Notes under the pieces: generated by a model
What the model was told of the DNA's origin: nothing
Seen by the model: only the letters and a program-made list of their open reading frames with translations
Databases searched by the model: none
Assembly: GCF_900324485.2 (NCBI RefSeq)
Contig: NC_046640.1
Coordinates: 18,256,173-18,320,172 of the forward strand
Direction of reading: 5' to 3'
Origin: Mastacembelus armatus
Taxonomy: Eukaryota > Chordata > Actinopteri > Synbranchiformes > Mastacembelidae
Length of the DNA stretch: 64,000 nucleotides
Made by a program: the position numbers and the translations under genes
In this document: positions 31,773 through 44,196 of the stretch, in pieces
Position numbering within the stretch: the first letter of the stretch is position 1
Layout of the letters: each line of letters begins with the position of its first letter

Positions 31773-31914
31773 GTGTGTGTGTTTGGCACAATAATACACA
31801 GCAGAGTCCTCTGGTTTTAGATTAGACAGTCTCAGATACACCATGTTGCTGCCATCATCTCTGCTGATTTCTACACGTCCTCTCACACTGTTTGCATAAG
31901 TGTTTCTACTGGAA
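31773..31914 (-). pseudogene. V27: IGHV framework-3 relic, duplicate of V13
   Basis: Same [13 protein letters not shown] and [17 protein letters not shown] stretch as V13, without framework 1, leader or clear RSS. Confidence 0.75.
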
Positions 31915-32832
31915 TCAGAATTATATGTAATGTAATTACATAATTATCTTATAATATAATTAATGGTGATAAATATTAATATAATTAATGTAATTTTATA
32001 ATGATCATTTGTAATGTGTTGATCAGAATCACAATCAATCAAGATGAAAAGAGCATTTAGTATATGAAGATCAACATTTACATGGATCAGTTAAAGACAA
32101 ATACATCATCAGTAACTGTGTTAATATCCGATAAACCCAGTAAAACCACCTCTGCTCTTATACACGTTTCAAAAGAGGGACTGTATTTTTTCTGTCTGTT
32201 AAATAGTCTGAACTCCATCAGCCTGGGTATGTCTCTCTGATTATTTTTTCTTCCCCTTTTAGAGCAATGGTCCAACCTGTTTGTGTTAAATTTTATCTTC
32301 AAATTGTAACTGACAAAGAAAATTAGTATTGTTCATGTGCATGTGTGTGTGCCAGCACCCCTGATATTACTCACATTCTGGAGACTGAAACCTGTATACA
32401 CAATCACAGTGTGGGGACTCAGCTGTTCCCCACCCTGTAAATCATGTAGTTCTAGACAACTGGGTTTAAGATTCAGGTTACAATTGGTCATGTAGTGGTG
32501 ATAGTTAAATCTTGAGGAGGTGAATGTAAGTCAATGTAGAGTCCTCACAAATAATGGAAACATGTGTGTGCATGTGTGTGTAGAATCTGAGACTATTAGA
32601 AAGAGAGGGAAAGAAAATGCGTAAATACTAGTTTCATTCTTCTTTTTCTATCAGGACCAGTGTTTTAGTTAAATCTATGTTGGTGATTGGTGAATGTTCG
32701 TCAGTACACACCTTGATCCACTGATTCTGTATATTGCTCCTAAATTAATACTTGACATGTTGTTCCTAATCCAAAACAAAATACGTTGAAGCTGTGAGCT
32801 GATTTTGGTCCATCAATCCAAAATGACTGACA
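31915..32832. other. Intergenic V27-V28
   Basis: Duplicate of 15403-16092, interrupted by about 230 extra bases at 32351-32580. No gene. Confidence 0.5.
32351..32580. repeat. About 230-bp insertion absent from the paralogous block
   Basis: Compared with 15830-15845, the sequence here is expanded between two catgtgcatgtgtgtg-like motifs. The insert contains gtggggac and gtcctcac near its two sides, an inverted arrangement common in fish repeats. It could be an insertion here or a slippage deletion in the other copy. Confidence 0.5.
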
Positions 32833-32871
32833 GGTTTTTGTACAGCTGCTGAACCAACTCCAGTCACTGTG

Positions 32872-33354
32872 ACTATCGAGCACAATAATAAACAGCAGAA
32901 TCTTCAGTTTTCAGACTGTTCATCTGCAGATACAGCTGCTGTCTGTTGTTGTCTCTGGAGATGGTAAACCGGCCTTGGACTGACTGAGAGTAGTAGATTA
33001 AAGCACTGTCATATCTGATGAGAGTAGGATTTGCTGCTGCCACCACCGCTGTTAATGTAAGCAACCCACTCCAGTCCTTTTCCAGGAGCCTGTCTGATCC
33101 AGCCCATCCAAGAGCCACCAAAATTAAATCCAGAGGCTGTACAGGTCAATGTGTGGGATTCTCCAGGCCTTTTAACCACTGGATCAGATTCTGTCAGATT
33201 CTGACCATCAACTCCTGTCAAGACAAACCAGAAAATAGTCAGTTGATGTAAGTTTGCACCTTCTTGAAAACAGATTGATTTCAAGCTTTGCAGATATTTT
33301 CTCACCTGCCCAGCAGATGGTTAAAAGCAGCAGTCCTGTCCTATAGTCCATCAT
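32872..33354 (-). pseudogene. IGHV: V28: IGHV family I pseudogene with 34-nt insertion
   Basis: Leader exon 33306-33354, V exon 32872-33214, consensus RSS 32833-32871. CDR1 [11 protein letters not shown]2 [10 protein letters not shown]. After YS of YSQSVQ, 34 extra bases interrupt the exon (about 32990-33030), bring a TGA and shift the frame; the insert ends with a second copy of TACTACTCT. Its last part resembles the IYYSQS version of V14, so it may be a faulty exchange between two family I genes. The last V codon before the heptamer is also TAG. Confidence 0.88.
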
Positions 33355-34205
33355 GTTAAACTGTTCAGTGTCCACTGTTCTCTGTCGTCCTCTCTGCAGT
33401 CAGATAAGTAGAGGTGGAAGACATCTGAGTTTTGCATTGACTCCTCCTCACAGGAAGGAGTGAACCAGACTGGTCATCATAGACATTATATATTTCAGCC
33501 AGACAATTAACATATAGTGAATGTTTTTTCAGCAAAATAGTTTTTTGGTTAAACTGAATTGGTTAAACATTTCAATTGGCTCCAGAAATTCATTTCCTGT
33601 GGTAAAATTGGATTTTTGGTCTAATGATATTTTGCGAAAACTCTTCCAGTCTACACACTGATTGATCAGACAGAACAAAAACAAAAAACTATTTTAGCTT
33701 CAAATAAAAACATTACAGAACTCAATGTTTATACCTGTGATAAATACATGAAGTTTTCTTCTTATTGCCCTGATACAAATTTGACCTTTGACAGAAAATA
33801 GATGAACTGTTGTCATTTATATGTCGCATTGAAAAAGAACATCTGCCAAGTGAATAAATGTATTTAAATATAGAAAAGCAAAGTCATCAGAGTTAAAATG
33901 TTAGTAAGTTTTGCTAAAAGATGCCAAACAACAATCAGGATCCTCATGTGAATTATCACATCACAGATAAAAGCAGTTTCCTGATCTTATGATTCATCTG
34001 ACATTAATTAAACATTGATCAGTAGTAATCTGAAATGTAGACATGGAACATTATTTCAGTGCTTATATGCTTATATTAATATATTATATGCCCTAAATAC
34101 ATTTTCTTGGTTAAATGTGTTTATAGTTTGCAGACCATTGAATTTGCCTTTGGGATTAATAAAGTTTATTTCATCTCATCTCATAGTGGATATATCATGC
34201 ATGTA
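33355..34205. other. Intergenic, four-fold repeated block
   Basis: Family I 5' spacer. Copies at 37965-38813, 41297-42145 and 56615-57478. Includes cctttgacagaaaatagatga near 33785, the empty form of the LINE target site. Near 34137 a ttgcctttgggattaataaag(t) and ATCTC-repeat tail looks like the end of a short retrotransposon. No gene. Confidence 0.6.
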
Positions 34206-34218
34206 TGTGATATAAAAA

Positions 34219-34370
34219 GGAAGGAGGCCTAGAGGAAGACCAAAGAGGAGGTTCTTGGATGTAGTGAGGATAGTTGGTCTGGATGTGGAGGATACAGAGG
34301 ATAGGGTTAAATGGAGGCAGATGACTCACTGGGGCGACCCCTGAAGGGAGCAGCCGAAAGGGAAAGAAGA
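34219..34370 (+). mobile_element. 5'-truncated RTE tail, copy 1
   Basis: 152 bp equal to the 3' end of the RTE LINE in the opposite orientation (ggatgtagtgaggatagttg through gaagggagcagccgaaaggg). A 13-bp target duplication tgtgatataaaaa lies at 34206-34218 and 34371-34383. Three more copies occupy the same place in the related blocks. Confidence 0.85.
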
Positions 34371-34383
34371 TGTGATATAAAAA

Positions 34384-34635
34384 TTAGAAACCAGTTTGAC
34401 CTGGTGTTATTGCAGGGTCCACCTGTTTCTCTGTGTATGTGTGTTAATGTCATAACTGATCTTAGTGTCATTTGTCAGATTTTTTTACTGCCCCCTGTAG
34501 GTCTTTGTTTTCATTTTCAGAACTGTATACAGTATATGTAAAGACTGTCATTTCTCAGTAACTGGTCTGAAATCATTAGTGGTCTGAGGGCTCCTCCTCT
34601 GGTGGCTTCATGTTACAGGTTTTCAGGCACTGAGG
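34384..34635. other. Spacer between RTE tail and V29
   Basis: Common 3' flank of a family II gene; repeated at 38992-39243, 42324-42574 and 57657-57909. No gene. Confidence 0.5.
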
Positions 34636-34674
34636 GGTTTTTGTTCAGGTCTACTGATGGTTTGTGTTATTGTG

Positions 34675-35094
34675 GCTCTCTGGCACAGTAATACACAGCA
34701 GTGTCTTCAGGCTGCATGTTCTGTCCGTTCAGAGTCACTGTCTTGCTGGAAGAGTCTAAGTCAATACTGAACTTGGTCTTTAGTGAATCTTTGTAGTATA
34801 AAGTACTAGTGGCTTTGCTTCCAATCCACTCCAGTCCTTTCCCTGCAGGTTGTCTGATCCAAGCTGTCCAGTAACCAAGAGAATAAGAGACCTGACAGGT
34901 GATGGTCAGACGTTGACCTGGCTGCACAGTCACAGAGGCTGGCTGTGTCAGCTGTTCACATTTCACACCTGTTAAAAAGACAAACATCTTGTGTCACCAG
35001 TCATCAGGTTGTAGTGCAGAACATGAAATACTGACTGAACTGATGACTCACATGATCCAGCTGCCAACAGCAGCAGCAGAGCTACAGACAACAT
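34675..35094 (-). CDS. IGHV: V29: IGHV segment, family II, intact
   Basis: Leader exon 35052-35094 (MLSVALLLLLAAGS), V exon 34675-34968, class-2 RSS 34636-34674, octamer variant 35181-35188. CDR1 YSLGYW is one residue shorter than in most family II genes; CDR2 KATSTL; LKTKFSIDLDSSS in framework 3; end YYCARE. Confidence 0.92.
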
Positions 35095-35188
35095 TGTTTA
35101 TGCTGCAACTGACATGCTGTGAACTGCACTGACAGTCTGATGTGAAGTTTTTATAGCTGAGTGAAAGGGAAGGTCACTAAGTTTGCAT

Positions 35189-37476
35189 AGAATCAAACAT
35201 TAATGCTGATCCTCCCAGAGCCAATAGAAGAGTCTGATCAGTGATATTATAAACTATTGATTCATAAATTTATTGTATTTTCTTTTCAAACCTTATGAAA
35301 TGTGCAGTGTAATTGCAAATAGAAATACCTGTCATACCATGTATAGTAATATAAATCATGACTATTGGAAAACATATTCATTATAATTACAACAACTGAT
35401 AATACATTACATTAAAACAACTGATAATATAGAAACCATGGAACAAAAGAAGTAGCCACCAAGGATGTTATCTTTGTGTAAGCCACGTATACATTGTTTG
35501 TTTAAATCTGTTTAACTGTCAGCACCTCATATATCAAACTCTAACTTAAAATGTATCAGCATTGTTTATTCATGTATCTGTGCTCTTACTTTCTTATTTT
35601 AATTCAATGCAAGTAAAATTTTATTGTATTGAATTGAATTAAATTATTAGCTGCATAAAATGAGTAGTGACATCTGATAGGATTGTGTATAAAAACTTAA
35701 ATTTGCTGTGTCTGGTTTTCAGATTTGCATGAAGGACTTTTAATGGTCACTGCAGATGTTTGAACACAGAAACATACAGAGAAACAGGAGCTCAGGAACT
35801 GAAACCTTGATGCAAAAAAACTGCAAATGTTTTATAAAAAACTACATCCTCCATCTGTGATGTCATTTATATATTTATAGATTGTTTTTATTATTTTATA
35901 AAAGTTAAATCAAATATAAATATGAGAAGAACTTAAAACAATGTAATAATTAAAGACACAGGATTCATCCTTGTCAGTTTGCAGTTGGTTTGAATTATGG
36001 AGCGATCTCAGTATGTTTCAGTATTTTTCATTTGCTGTGAAAAGTAAGTTTACAGCCCAGCCATACCTCAGTGGTATGTTAATGGGGCTGCACTCCATGC
36101 TGATGATAAACATCTTTATTTTAAAAGTTTACTTTAGATGTATTGAATCAAATAAACATATGCCTTATATTTAGTTTAGAAACATTTTAGAGAATGAGGC
36201 TCGTGATTTTCTGTTTTTTCACTTTTCTACAAATCTCAGACTAAAACCAACGAGTTTCTTGTTCCAACTGTAACATCTGTAAATGGTTTCGCTCTGTTGT
36301 CTGAAAACTACTAAAACAGTGTCAATGACTTCAGTTTGACAGAGGGAGTGTTATTATGGGAAATATCACTGACTAGATCCCCCAGAATGTCTTCTCCCTT
36401 CTCCCTCCATGAAGAAAAAAACCAAAGGCCTCTTATTTATTTGAAACATGGCACTGAGCCCAGAGTCTTTGAACCAGATTGGAGTGACAGCTGAAGGTGA
36501 CAGGTTGTTGTTTTCTACCAGACTGTCAGGGCAGTAATGATGGTTGGTGGTGGGGCTTCTATTGGTGTGGACTGTGGATGTGTACAGTCATATCATGGGT
36601 ACATCTTTCATAAATATCCATGCACAGTGTTCATCACAAAAACAGATATGAGACTCAATGACAAAGATGTTGTTTCTCCTTTTTTGAGCATATTTGATTA
36701 ATTTTCACATTTATGAGAAAACTAGGAAATTGAAAAAAGAATTCATAAGTTACAAATTCTATTGTCCATTTCATACACTTCATACTGTATTCTTTAGTTT
36801 AAAACTGCTTGGTTACTTAATAAGGTGCTGAAAGAGAAGAAATCTGAGAAGCAGACAATTTTATCCTTCAATAGCCCAGGAAGTGAAAGTTTTTCATCAT
36901 TTGTTCATTCTGCTTTAATACAAAGTCCCAGACACAAGAATAAACATCAGCTCCTTAAACATTCCGGAAGTTGATGTAGAAATCTTGTTGACAGAGTGAG
37001 ATGATGAGCAGCAACAGATGAAGCTGTAGTCACTGATCCAGCAGTTACATGTTTCTGTGTGATGTCAATACAAATGTCTAGTTCAGTCTGTCAGTTAAGC
37101 TCAATGAGCTGACTGGAGTTTGTGTCTTTATAGTGAAAAAGCTGAGAGAAACTTTACACTCACTGCTCTCTAGTGTTAATAAAACAAACTGCAACATTAT
37201 TCTTCACCTCCACTTTTTAACATATTTTACATGCAATCAAATCTACATTAATGTTACTAACATTTCTCTTATACCTTTAGCATTACAGTTTTTAATATAT
37301 AGACAATAATTTCAGCAGGCTGTTCTTTTTATGGAAATTATTTTATATACAGTTTGTTTAATAGTTATTGTTATTAATGATGGTCCTTCACAGTTTTCGC
37401 AGTAGTAAAGTGAAGTAAAATTAAAAAAAACCTTCTTCTTTTCTCAAGACATATATGAACAAGATCAATACTCCAG
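35189..37476. other. Long V-free spacer, duplicate of 20267-22340
   Basis: Collinear with the earlier spacer, with small insertions (for example an extra acaactgataatacattac-type repeat near 35390). After about 37300 it differs, and the last part matches 55920-56128. No gene recognised. Confidence 0.55.
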
Positions 37477-37515
37477 GGTTTTTGTACAGCTGCTGAACCA
37501 ACTCCAGTCACTGTG

Positions 37516-37964
37516 AGTCTCGAGCACAATAATAAACAGCAGAATCTTCAGTTTTCAGACTGTTCATCTGCAGATACAGCTGCTGTCTGTTGTTGTCTCT
37601 GGAGATGGTAAACCGGCCTTGGACTGACTGAGAGTAGTATTTGCTGCTGCCACCACCGCTGCTAATGAGAGCAACCCACTCCAGTCCTTTTCCAGGAGCC
37701 TGTCTGACCCAGTTCATTTCGTAGCTGCTGAATGTGAATCCAGAGGCTGTACAGGTTAATGTGTGGGATTCTCCAGGCCTTTTAACCACTGGTCCAGATT
37801 CTGTCAGAGTCTGACCATCAACACCTGTCAAGACAAACCAGAAAATAGTCAGTGTATGTAAGTTTGCACCTTCTTGAAAACAGATTGATTTCAAGCTTTG
37901 CAGATATTTTCTCACCTGCCCAGCAGATGGTTAAAAGCAGCAGTCCTGTCCTATAGTCCATCAT
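37516..37964 (-). CDS. IGHV: V30: IGHV segment, family I, intact
   Basis: Leader exon 37916-37964, V exon 37516-37824, consensus RSS 37477-37515. CDR1 GFTFSSYE, as in V18; CDR2 ISSGGGSS, as in V23, so the gene combines CDRs found separately elsewhere. End YYCARD. Octamer-like element at 38037-38044. Confidence 0.93.
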
Positions 37965-38813
37965 GTTAAACTGTGTGTCCACTGTTCTCTGTCGTCCTCT
38001 CTGCAGTCAGATAAGTAGAGGTGGAAGACATCTGAATTTTGCATTGACTCCTCCTCTCAGGAAGGAGTGAACCAGACTGGTCATCATAGACATTATATAT
38101 TTCAGCAAGACAATTAACATATAGTGAACGTTATTTCAGCCAAATAGTTTTTTGGTTAAACTGAACTGGTTAAAAATTTGAATTGGCTCCAGAAATTAAT
38201 TTCCTGTGGTAACATAGGATTTTTGGTCTAATGATATTTTGTATAAACTCTTCCAGTCTACACACTGATTGATCAGATAGAACAAAAACAAAAAAACTAT
38301 TTTAATTTCAAATAAAAACATTACAGAACTCAATGTTTATTCCTATGATAAATATATGAAGTTTTCTTCTTATTGCCCTGATACAAATTTGACCTTTGAC
38401 AGAAAATAGATGAACTGTTGTCATTTACATGTTGCATTGAAAAAGAACATCTGCCAAGTGAATAAATGTATTTAAATATAGAAAAGGAAAGTCATCAGAG
38501 TTAAAATGTTAGTAAGTTTTGCTAAAAGATGCCAAACAACAATCAGGATCCTCATGTGAATTAACACATCACAGATAAAAGCAGTTTCCTGATCTTATGA
38601 TTCATCTGACATTAGTTAAACATTGATCAGTAGTAATCTGAAATGTAGACATGGAACATTATTTCAATGCTTATATGCTTATATTAATATATTATATGCC
38701 CTAAATACATCTTCTTGGTTAAATGTGTTTATAGTTTGCAGACCACTGAATTTCCCTTTGGGATTAATAAAGTTAATTTCATCTCATCTCATAGTGGATA
38801 TATCATGCATGTA
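37965..38813. other. Intergenic, second copy of the four-fold block
   Basis: Near copy of 33355-34205. No gene. Confidence 0.6.
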
Positions 38814-38826
38814 TGTGATATAAAAA

Positions 38827-38978
38827 GGAAGGAGGCCTAGAGGAAGACCAAAGAGGAGGTTCTTGGATGTAGTGAGGATAGTTGGTCTGGATGTGGAGGA
38901 TACAGAGTATAGGGTTAAATGGAGGCAGATGATTCGCTGTGGCGACCCCTGAAGGGAGCAGCCGAAAGGGAAAGAAGA
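38827..38978 (+). mobile_element. 5'-truncated RTE tail, copy 2
   Basis: Same 152-bp insertion as 34219-34370, with the target duplication at 38814-38826 and 38979-38991 (one substitution). Confidence 0.85.
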
Positions 38979-39282
38979 TTTGATATAAAAATTATAAACC
39001 AGTTTGACCTGGTGTTATTGCAGGGTCCACCTGTTTGTCTGTGTATGTGTGTTGATGTCATAACTGATCTTAATGTCATTTGTTCGGTTTTTTTACTGCC
39101 CCCTGTAGGTCTTTGTTTTCATTTTCAGTGCTGTATGCAGTATATGTAAAGACTGTCATTTCTCAGTAACTGGTCTGAAATCATTAGTGGTCTGAGGGCT
39201 CCTCCTCTGGTGGCTTCATGTTACAGGTTTTCAGGCACTGAGGGGTTTTTGTTCAGGTCTACTGATGGTTTGTGTTATTGTG

Positions 39283-39706
39283 AGTCTCTGGCACAGTAAT
39301 AAACTGCAGTGTCTTCAGGCTGCATGTTCTGTCCGTTCAGAGTCACTGTCTTGCTGGAAGAGTCTAAGTCAATACTGAACTTGTTCTTTAGTGAATCTTT
39401 GTAGTATGAACCACCAGTATATTTCATTCCAATCCACTCCAGTCCTTTCCCTGCAGGCTGTCTGACCCAAGCTGTGTAGTAGCCAAGAGAATAAGAGACC
39501 TGACAGGTGATGGTCAGACGTTGACCTGGCTGCACAGTCACAGAGGCTGGCTGTGTCAGCTGTTCACATTTCACACCTTTTAAAAACAAAAAATATATTA
39601 TGACAAATTATCAAGTGACACTGTAAAAATGAACAGTTTTCTAAGTCAAATCTAGAGACTCACATGATCCAGCTGCCAACAGCAGCAGCAGAGCAACAGG
39701 AAACAT
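39283..39706 (-). CDS. IGHV: V31: IGHV segment, family II, intact
   Basis: Leader exon 39664-39706 (MFPVALLLLLAAGS), V exon 39283-39576, class-2 RSS 39244-39282, octamer variant 39785-39792. CDR1 YSLGYY, CDR2 KYTGGS, TAWVRQPAGKG in FR2 (V where others have I). The splice acceptor reads AAAAG rather than the usual AACAG but keeps AG. End YYCARD. Confidence 0.91.
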
Positions 39707-39792
39707 GTTTTCTAATGAAAGTGATGTGTGAACTACTCTGACAGTCTGACTGGAGGTTTTTATAGGTATGAGGAAGGTCACTGAGTTTGCAT

Positions 39793-40808
39793 AGAATCAG
39801 ACTCATAAGAGCTACAGTGTTGGTGTGATCAGATCTAATAATAGTTGGTTCATTGTTCAGTGAAAACATGGCTGGAAATCAGCTCTGCCTTAGATATGAA
39901 TGTTTCATTTCATTGCACATTAAACTGTAACATGTTGAAAAGGTCCCAGCATTTACTTCAACTGTTCCTGAAAACTATTTATTCCTAAGTTACTGTAATT
40001 ACTTTTTAAAAACTTAAATACATCCTACTGTAATTAAAAACAATAAATATGATTGCTACTATTTTTAATGTTAATATTAACATGACTCCTCGATTATTGG
40101 AACATATTAAAATCAACACTAGAGTAACAATGATAGATGCAAATAGAAACTAATTAACATTATTTTCAGTTGTTTTAGGCAGTAACTTGTATTTCTCTTT
40201 ATTTGTTTTAAACAAAACTTATGACAGCAGACATGATTATATTAATATTGTTAAATAATTGTCGTGACTTTTTCATAAATGGTTAAAAATTCAGATAAAT
40301 GTAGATATAAAACGCAACTTAGAGAATCTGGAAGCAGGCACTAGTTCTTTTCTGCTAATGGAGCTTTAAGTTTTATTCAGCTATAGATACTTTTTTATTG
40401 AATATTTTCACAGTATATAAGTGAAACTGTAGTGTTTAATATATTCATTGAGCCAGACGTGTTTTGTGAATTATATAATGTAGGTGAGTATCAGATGAGA
40501 CAGCAGGCTCTCTGAAGTGTTTCTAACAGCAGGATTAGTTGTTTCATTCATCTCACAAGAACAAATGTTCACAGAAGCTTTTGGTTATATTTATATATAA
40601 CAAGTATATTCTTGGCTTTGTCTTTGTACAAGTTATTATTTTAAAAGTTATAATTGTTGTGTATTGTTGTTATTTCCTTCGGGACAGACTTTATGAATTT
40701 GTGTCATGTAGAGGAAAGTGTTTATTTATTAAAACAAAATGAAATAAAATAGAGGAAAAACATGACATCATTACTAGAACCCATCAGGCTACTGAGTAGA
40801 CTGTTGTA
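39793..40808. other. Intergenic, copy of 26997-28012
   Basis: AT-rich spacer, no gene. Confidence 0.6.
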
Positions 40809-40847
40809 GGTTTTTGTACAGCTGCTGAACCAACTCCAGTCACTGTG

Positions 40848-41296
40848 ACTCTCGAGCACAATAATAAACAGCAGAATCTTCAGTTTTCAGACTGTTCATC
40901 TGCAGATACAGCTGCTGTCTGTTGTCGTCTCTGGAGATGGTAAACCGGCCTTGGACTGACTGAGAGTAGTATTTGCTGCTACCACCACCGTTGCTAATGT
41001 AAGCAATCCACTCCAATGCTTTTCCAGGAGCCTGTCTGACCCAGCCCATCCAAGAGCCACCAAAGTCAAATCCAGAGGCTGTACAGGTCAATGTGTGGGA
41101 TTCTCCAGGCCTTTTAACCACTGGTCCAGATTCTGTCAGAGTCTGACCATCAACACCTGTCAAGACAAACCAGAAAATAGTCAGTTGATGTAAGTTTGCA
41201 CCTTCTTGAAAACAGATTGATTTCAAGCTTTGCAGATATTTTCTCACTTGCCCAGCAGACGGTTAAAAGCAGCAGTCCTGTCCTATAGTCCATCAT
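40848..41296 (-). CDS. IGHV: V32: IGHV segment, family I, intact, altered donor site
   Basis: Leader exon 41248-41296, V exon 40848-41156, consensus RSS 40809-40847. CDR1 [11 protein letters not shown]2 [10 protein letters not shown]2 [14 protein letters not shown]. The leader ends GCAA before GTGAGA where all relatives have GCAG, so the donor is weaker and the junction residue becomes Ser instead of Gly (LTVCWAS/VDGQ). End YYCARE. Confidence 0.9.
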
Positions 41297-42145
41297 GTTA
41301 AACTGTGTGTCCACTGTTCTCTGTCGTCCTCTCTGCAGTCAGATAAGTAGAGGTGGAAGACATCTGAGTTTTGCATTGACTCCTCCTCACAGGAAGGAGT
41401 GAACCAGGCTGATCATCATAGACATTTTTTTTTTTCAGCCAGACAATTAATGTAAGATGAACATTATTTCAGCCAAAATATTTTTTTGATTAAACTGATT
41501 TGGTTAAAAACTTGAATAGGCTTCAAAAATTAATTTCCTGTAGTAAAATCTCATCTTTGGTCTAATGATATTTTGTGTAAACTCTTCCAGCCTACACACT
41601 GATTGATCAGACAGAACAAAAACAAAAAACTATTTTTGCTTCAAATAAAAACATTACAGAACTCAATGTTTATTCCTGTGATAAATACATGAAGTTTTCT
41701 TCTTATTGCCCTGATACAAATTTGACCTTTGACAGAAAATAGATGAATGTTGTCATTTATATTTTGCATTGAAAAAGAACATCTGCCAAGTGAATAAATG
41801 TATTTAAATATAGAAAAGCAAAGTCATCACAGTTAAAATGTTAGTAAGTTTTGCTAAAAGATGCCAAACAACAATCAGGATCCTCATGTGAATTATCACA
41901 TCACAGATAAAAGCAGTTTCCTGATCTTATGATTCATCTGACATTAGTTAAACATTGATCAGTAGTAATCTGAAATGTAGACATGGAACATTATTTCAAT
42001 GCTTATATGCTTATATTAATATATTATATGCCCTAAATACATTTTATTGGTTAAATGTGTTTATAGTTTGCAGACCATTGAATTTCCCTTTGGGATTAAT
42101 AAAGTTAATTTCATCTCATCTCATAGTGGATATATCATGCATGTA
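41297..42145. other. Intergenic, third copy of the four-fold block
   Basis: Near copy of 33355-34205. No gene. Confidence 0.6.
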
Positions 42146-42158
42146 TGTGATATAAAAA

Positions 42159-42310
42159 GGAAGGAGGCCTGGAGGAAGACCAAAGAGGAGGTTCTTGGAT
42201 GTAGTGAGGATAGTTGGTCTGGATGTAGAGGATACAGAGGATAGGGTTAAATGGAGGCAGATGATTCTCTGTGGCGACCCCTGAAGGGAGCAGCCGAAAG
42301 GGAAAGAAGA
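42159..42310 (+). mobile_element. 5'-truncated RTE tail, copy 3
   Basis: Same insertion; target duplication tgtgatataaaaa at 42146-42158 and 42311-42323. Confidence 0.85.
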
Positions 42311-42613
42311 TGTGATATAAAAATTATAAACCAGTTGGACCTGGTGTTATTGCAGGGTCCACCTGTTTGTCTGTGTATGTGTGTTAATGTCGTAACTGAT
42401 CTTAGTGACATTTGTCAGATTTTTTTACTGCCCCCTGTAGGTCTTTGTTTTCATTTTCAGTGCTGTATACAGTATATGTAAAGACTCATTTCTCAGTGAA
42501 CTGGTCTGAAATCATTCGTGGTCTGAGGGCTCCTCCTCTGGTGGCTTCATGTTACAGGTTTTCAGACACTGAGGGGTTTTTGTTCAGGTCTACTGACGGT
42601 TTGTGTTATTGTG

Positions 42614-43043
42614 AGTCTCTGGCACAGTAATACACAGCAGTGTCTTCAGGCTGCATGTTCTGTCCGTTCAGAGTCACTGTGTTGCTGGAAGAGTCTAAGT
42701 CAATACTGAACTTGTTCTTTAGTGAATCTTTGTAATATGTGGTGTATCCAACAAGTGCGCTTCCAATCCACTCCAGTCCTTTCCCTGCAGGCTGTCTGAT
42801 CCAAGCTGTCCAGTAGTCACTCACAGAATAAGAGACCTGACAGGTGATGGTCAGACGTTGACCTGGCTGCACAGTCACAGAGGCTGGCTGTGTCAGGTGT
42901 TGACATTTCACACCTGTTAAAAATAATAAATATATTATGACAAATTATCAAGTGACACTGTAAAAAAGACCAATTTTCTAAGTCAAATCTAGAGACTCAC
43001 ATGATCCAGCTGCCAACAGCAGCAGCAGAGCAACAGGAAACAT
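42614..43043 (-). CDS. IGHV: V33: IGHV segment, family II, intact
   Basis: Leader exon 43001-43043, V exon 42614-42913, class-2 RSS 42575-42613, octamer variant 43122-43129. The start is VKCQHLTQ instead of [11 protein letters not shown]1 YSVSDYW; CDR2 ALVGYTT has the same length as the ACAGCTT loop of V22 but without cysteines. End YYCARD. Confidence 0.92.
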
Positions 43044-43129
43044 GTTTTCTAATGAAAGTGATGTGTGAACTACTCTGACAGTCTGACTGGAGGTTTTTAT
43101 AGGTATGAGGAAGGTCACTGAGTTTGCAT

Positions 43130-44157
43130 AGAATCAGACTCATAAGAGCTACAGTGTTGGTGTGATCAGATCTAATAATAGTTGGTTCATTGTTCAGTGA
43201 AAACATGGCTGGAAATCAGCTCTGCCTTAGATATGAATGTTTCATTTCATTGCACATTAAACTGTAACATGTTGAAAGGTCCCAGCATTTACTTCAACTG
43301 TTCCTGAAAACTATTAATTCCTAAGTTACTGTAATTACTTTTTAAAAACTTAAATACATCCTACTGTAATTAAAAACAATAAATATCATTACTACTTCAA
43401 TGTTAATATTAACATGACTCCTGGATTATTGAAGGCATATTAAAATCAACACTAGAGTAACAATGATGGTGAACAGCAATGGAAACAGGTTTAATCTTAT
43501 CAGCACTGAATTTTCCAATTGCTGCTTTTTTTTTTTTTTTAGGCACTTACTTATTCTTAACTTATATTTATTAGTTTAGACAGGATCATATGAACAATTT
43601 AAAATATTTGTTTTGCAAAAATATATAAATATTTAGCTTAGTGAAGATTAAAGTGAAGATTAAAGAATCTAGAGGAAGAAACGTGTTTCAGCCCATAGAG
43701 AGTTAATGTTCATTCAGATATAAATTACTTTATTGTCTTGTTATTCCACATTGTTTCAATTCATTGCAGTTGTCTTCTCTGAAAGATATACATGAAACTG
43801 TAGTGTGTGATTTACTCATTTAGCTATTTATTCTATATTTATTATATATTTAATGTAGGTCAGTAATGAGAAGAGACAGCAGGCTCCCTGAAGTCTTCAT
43901 AACAGCTGGATTAGTTGTTTCATTCATCTTTGATCAAAGTCTCACAAGAACCAAAATGCACAGGAGCTTTTGGTAACACTGGTATAAAACAAGTACATTC
44001 TTGTCTTAGCCTTAATACACTGAAGTAATTATTGTAAAACTACATTATGGATGTCTTTGTGTTTTTAAGCACCATCTTTGATCTGCAACAAGAAAAAATA
44101 AAATAATATATTATCATAATTACTAGAACCCATCAGGCTACTGAGTAGACTACTGTA
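43130..44157. other. Intergenic, copy of 6677-7716
   Basis: No gene; unlike the copy at 7717, no RSS stubs are present before the next V. Confidence 0.6.
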
Positions 44158-44196
44158 GGTTTTTGTACAGCTGCTGAACCAACTCCAGTCACTGTG

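Noticed and set aside
34311-34541. Repeated frame MEADDSLGRPLKGAAERER... in four blocks
   Set aside because: The N-terminal part is the RTE tail read as protein and the remainder is spacer; no initiation context or domain.
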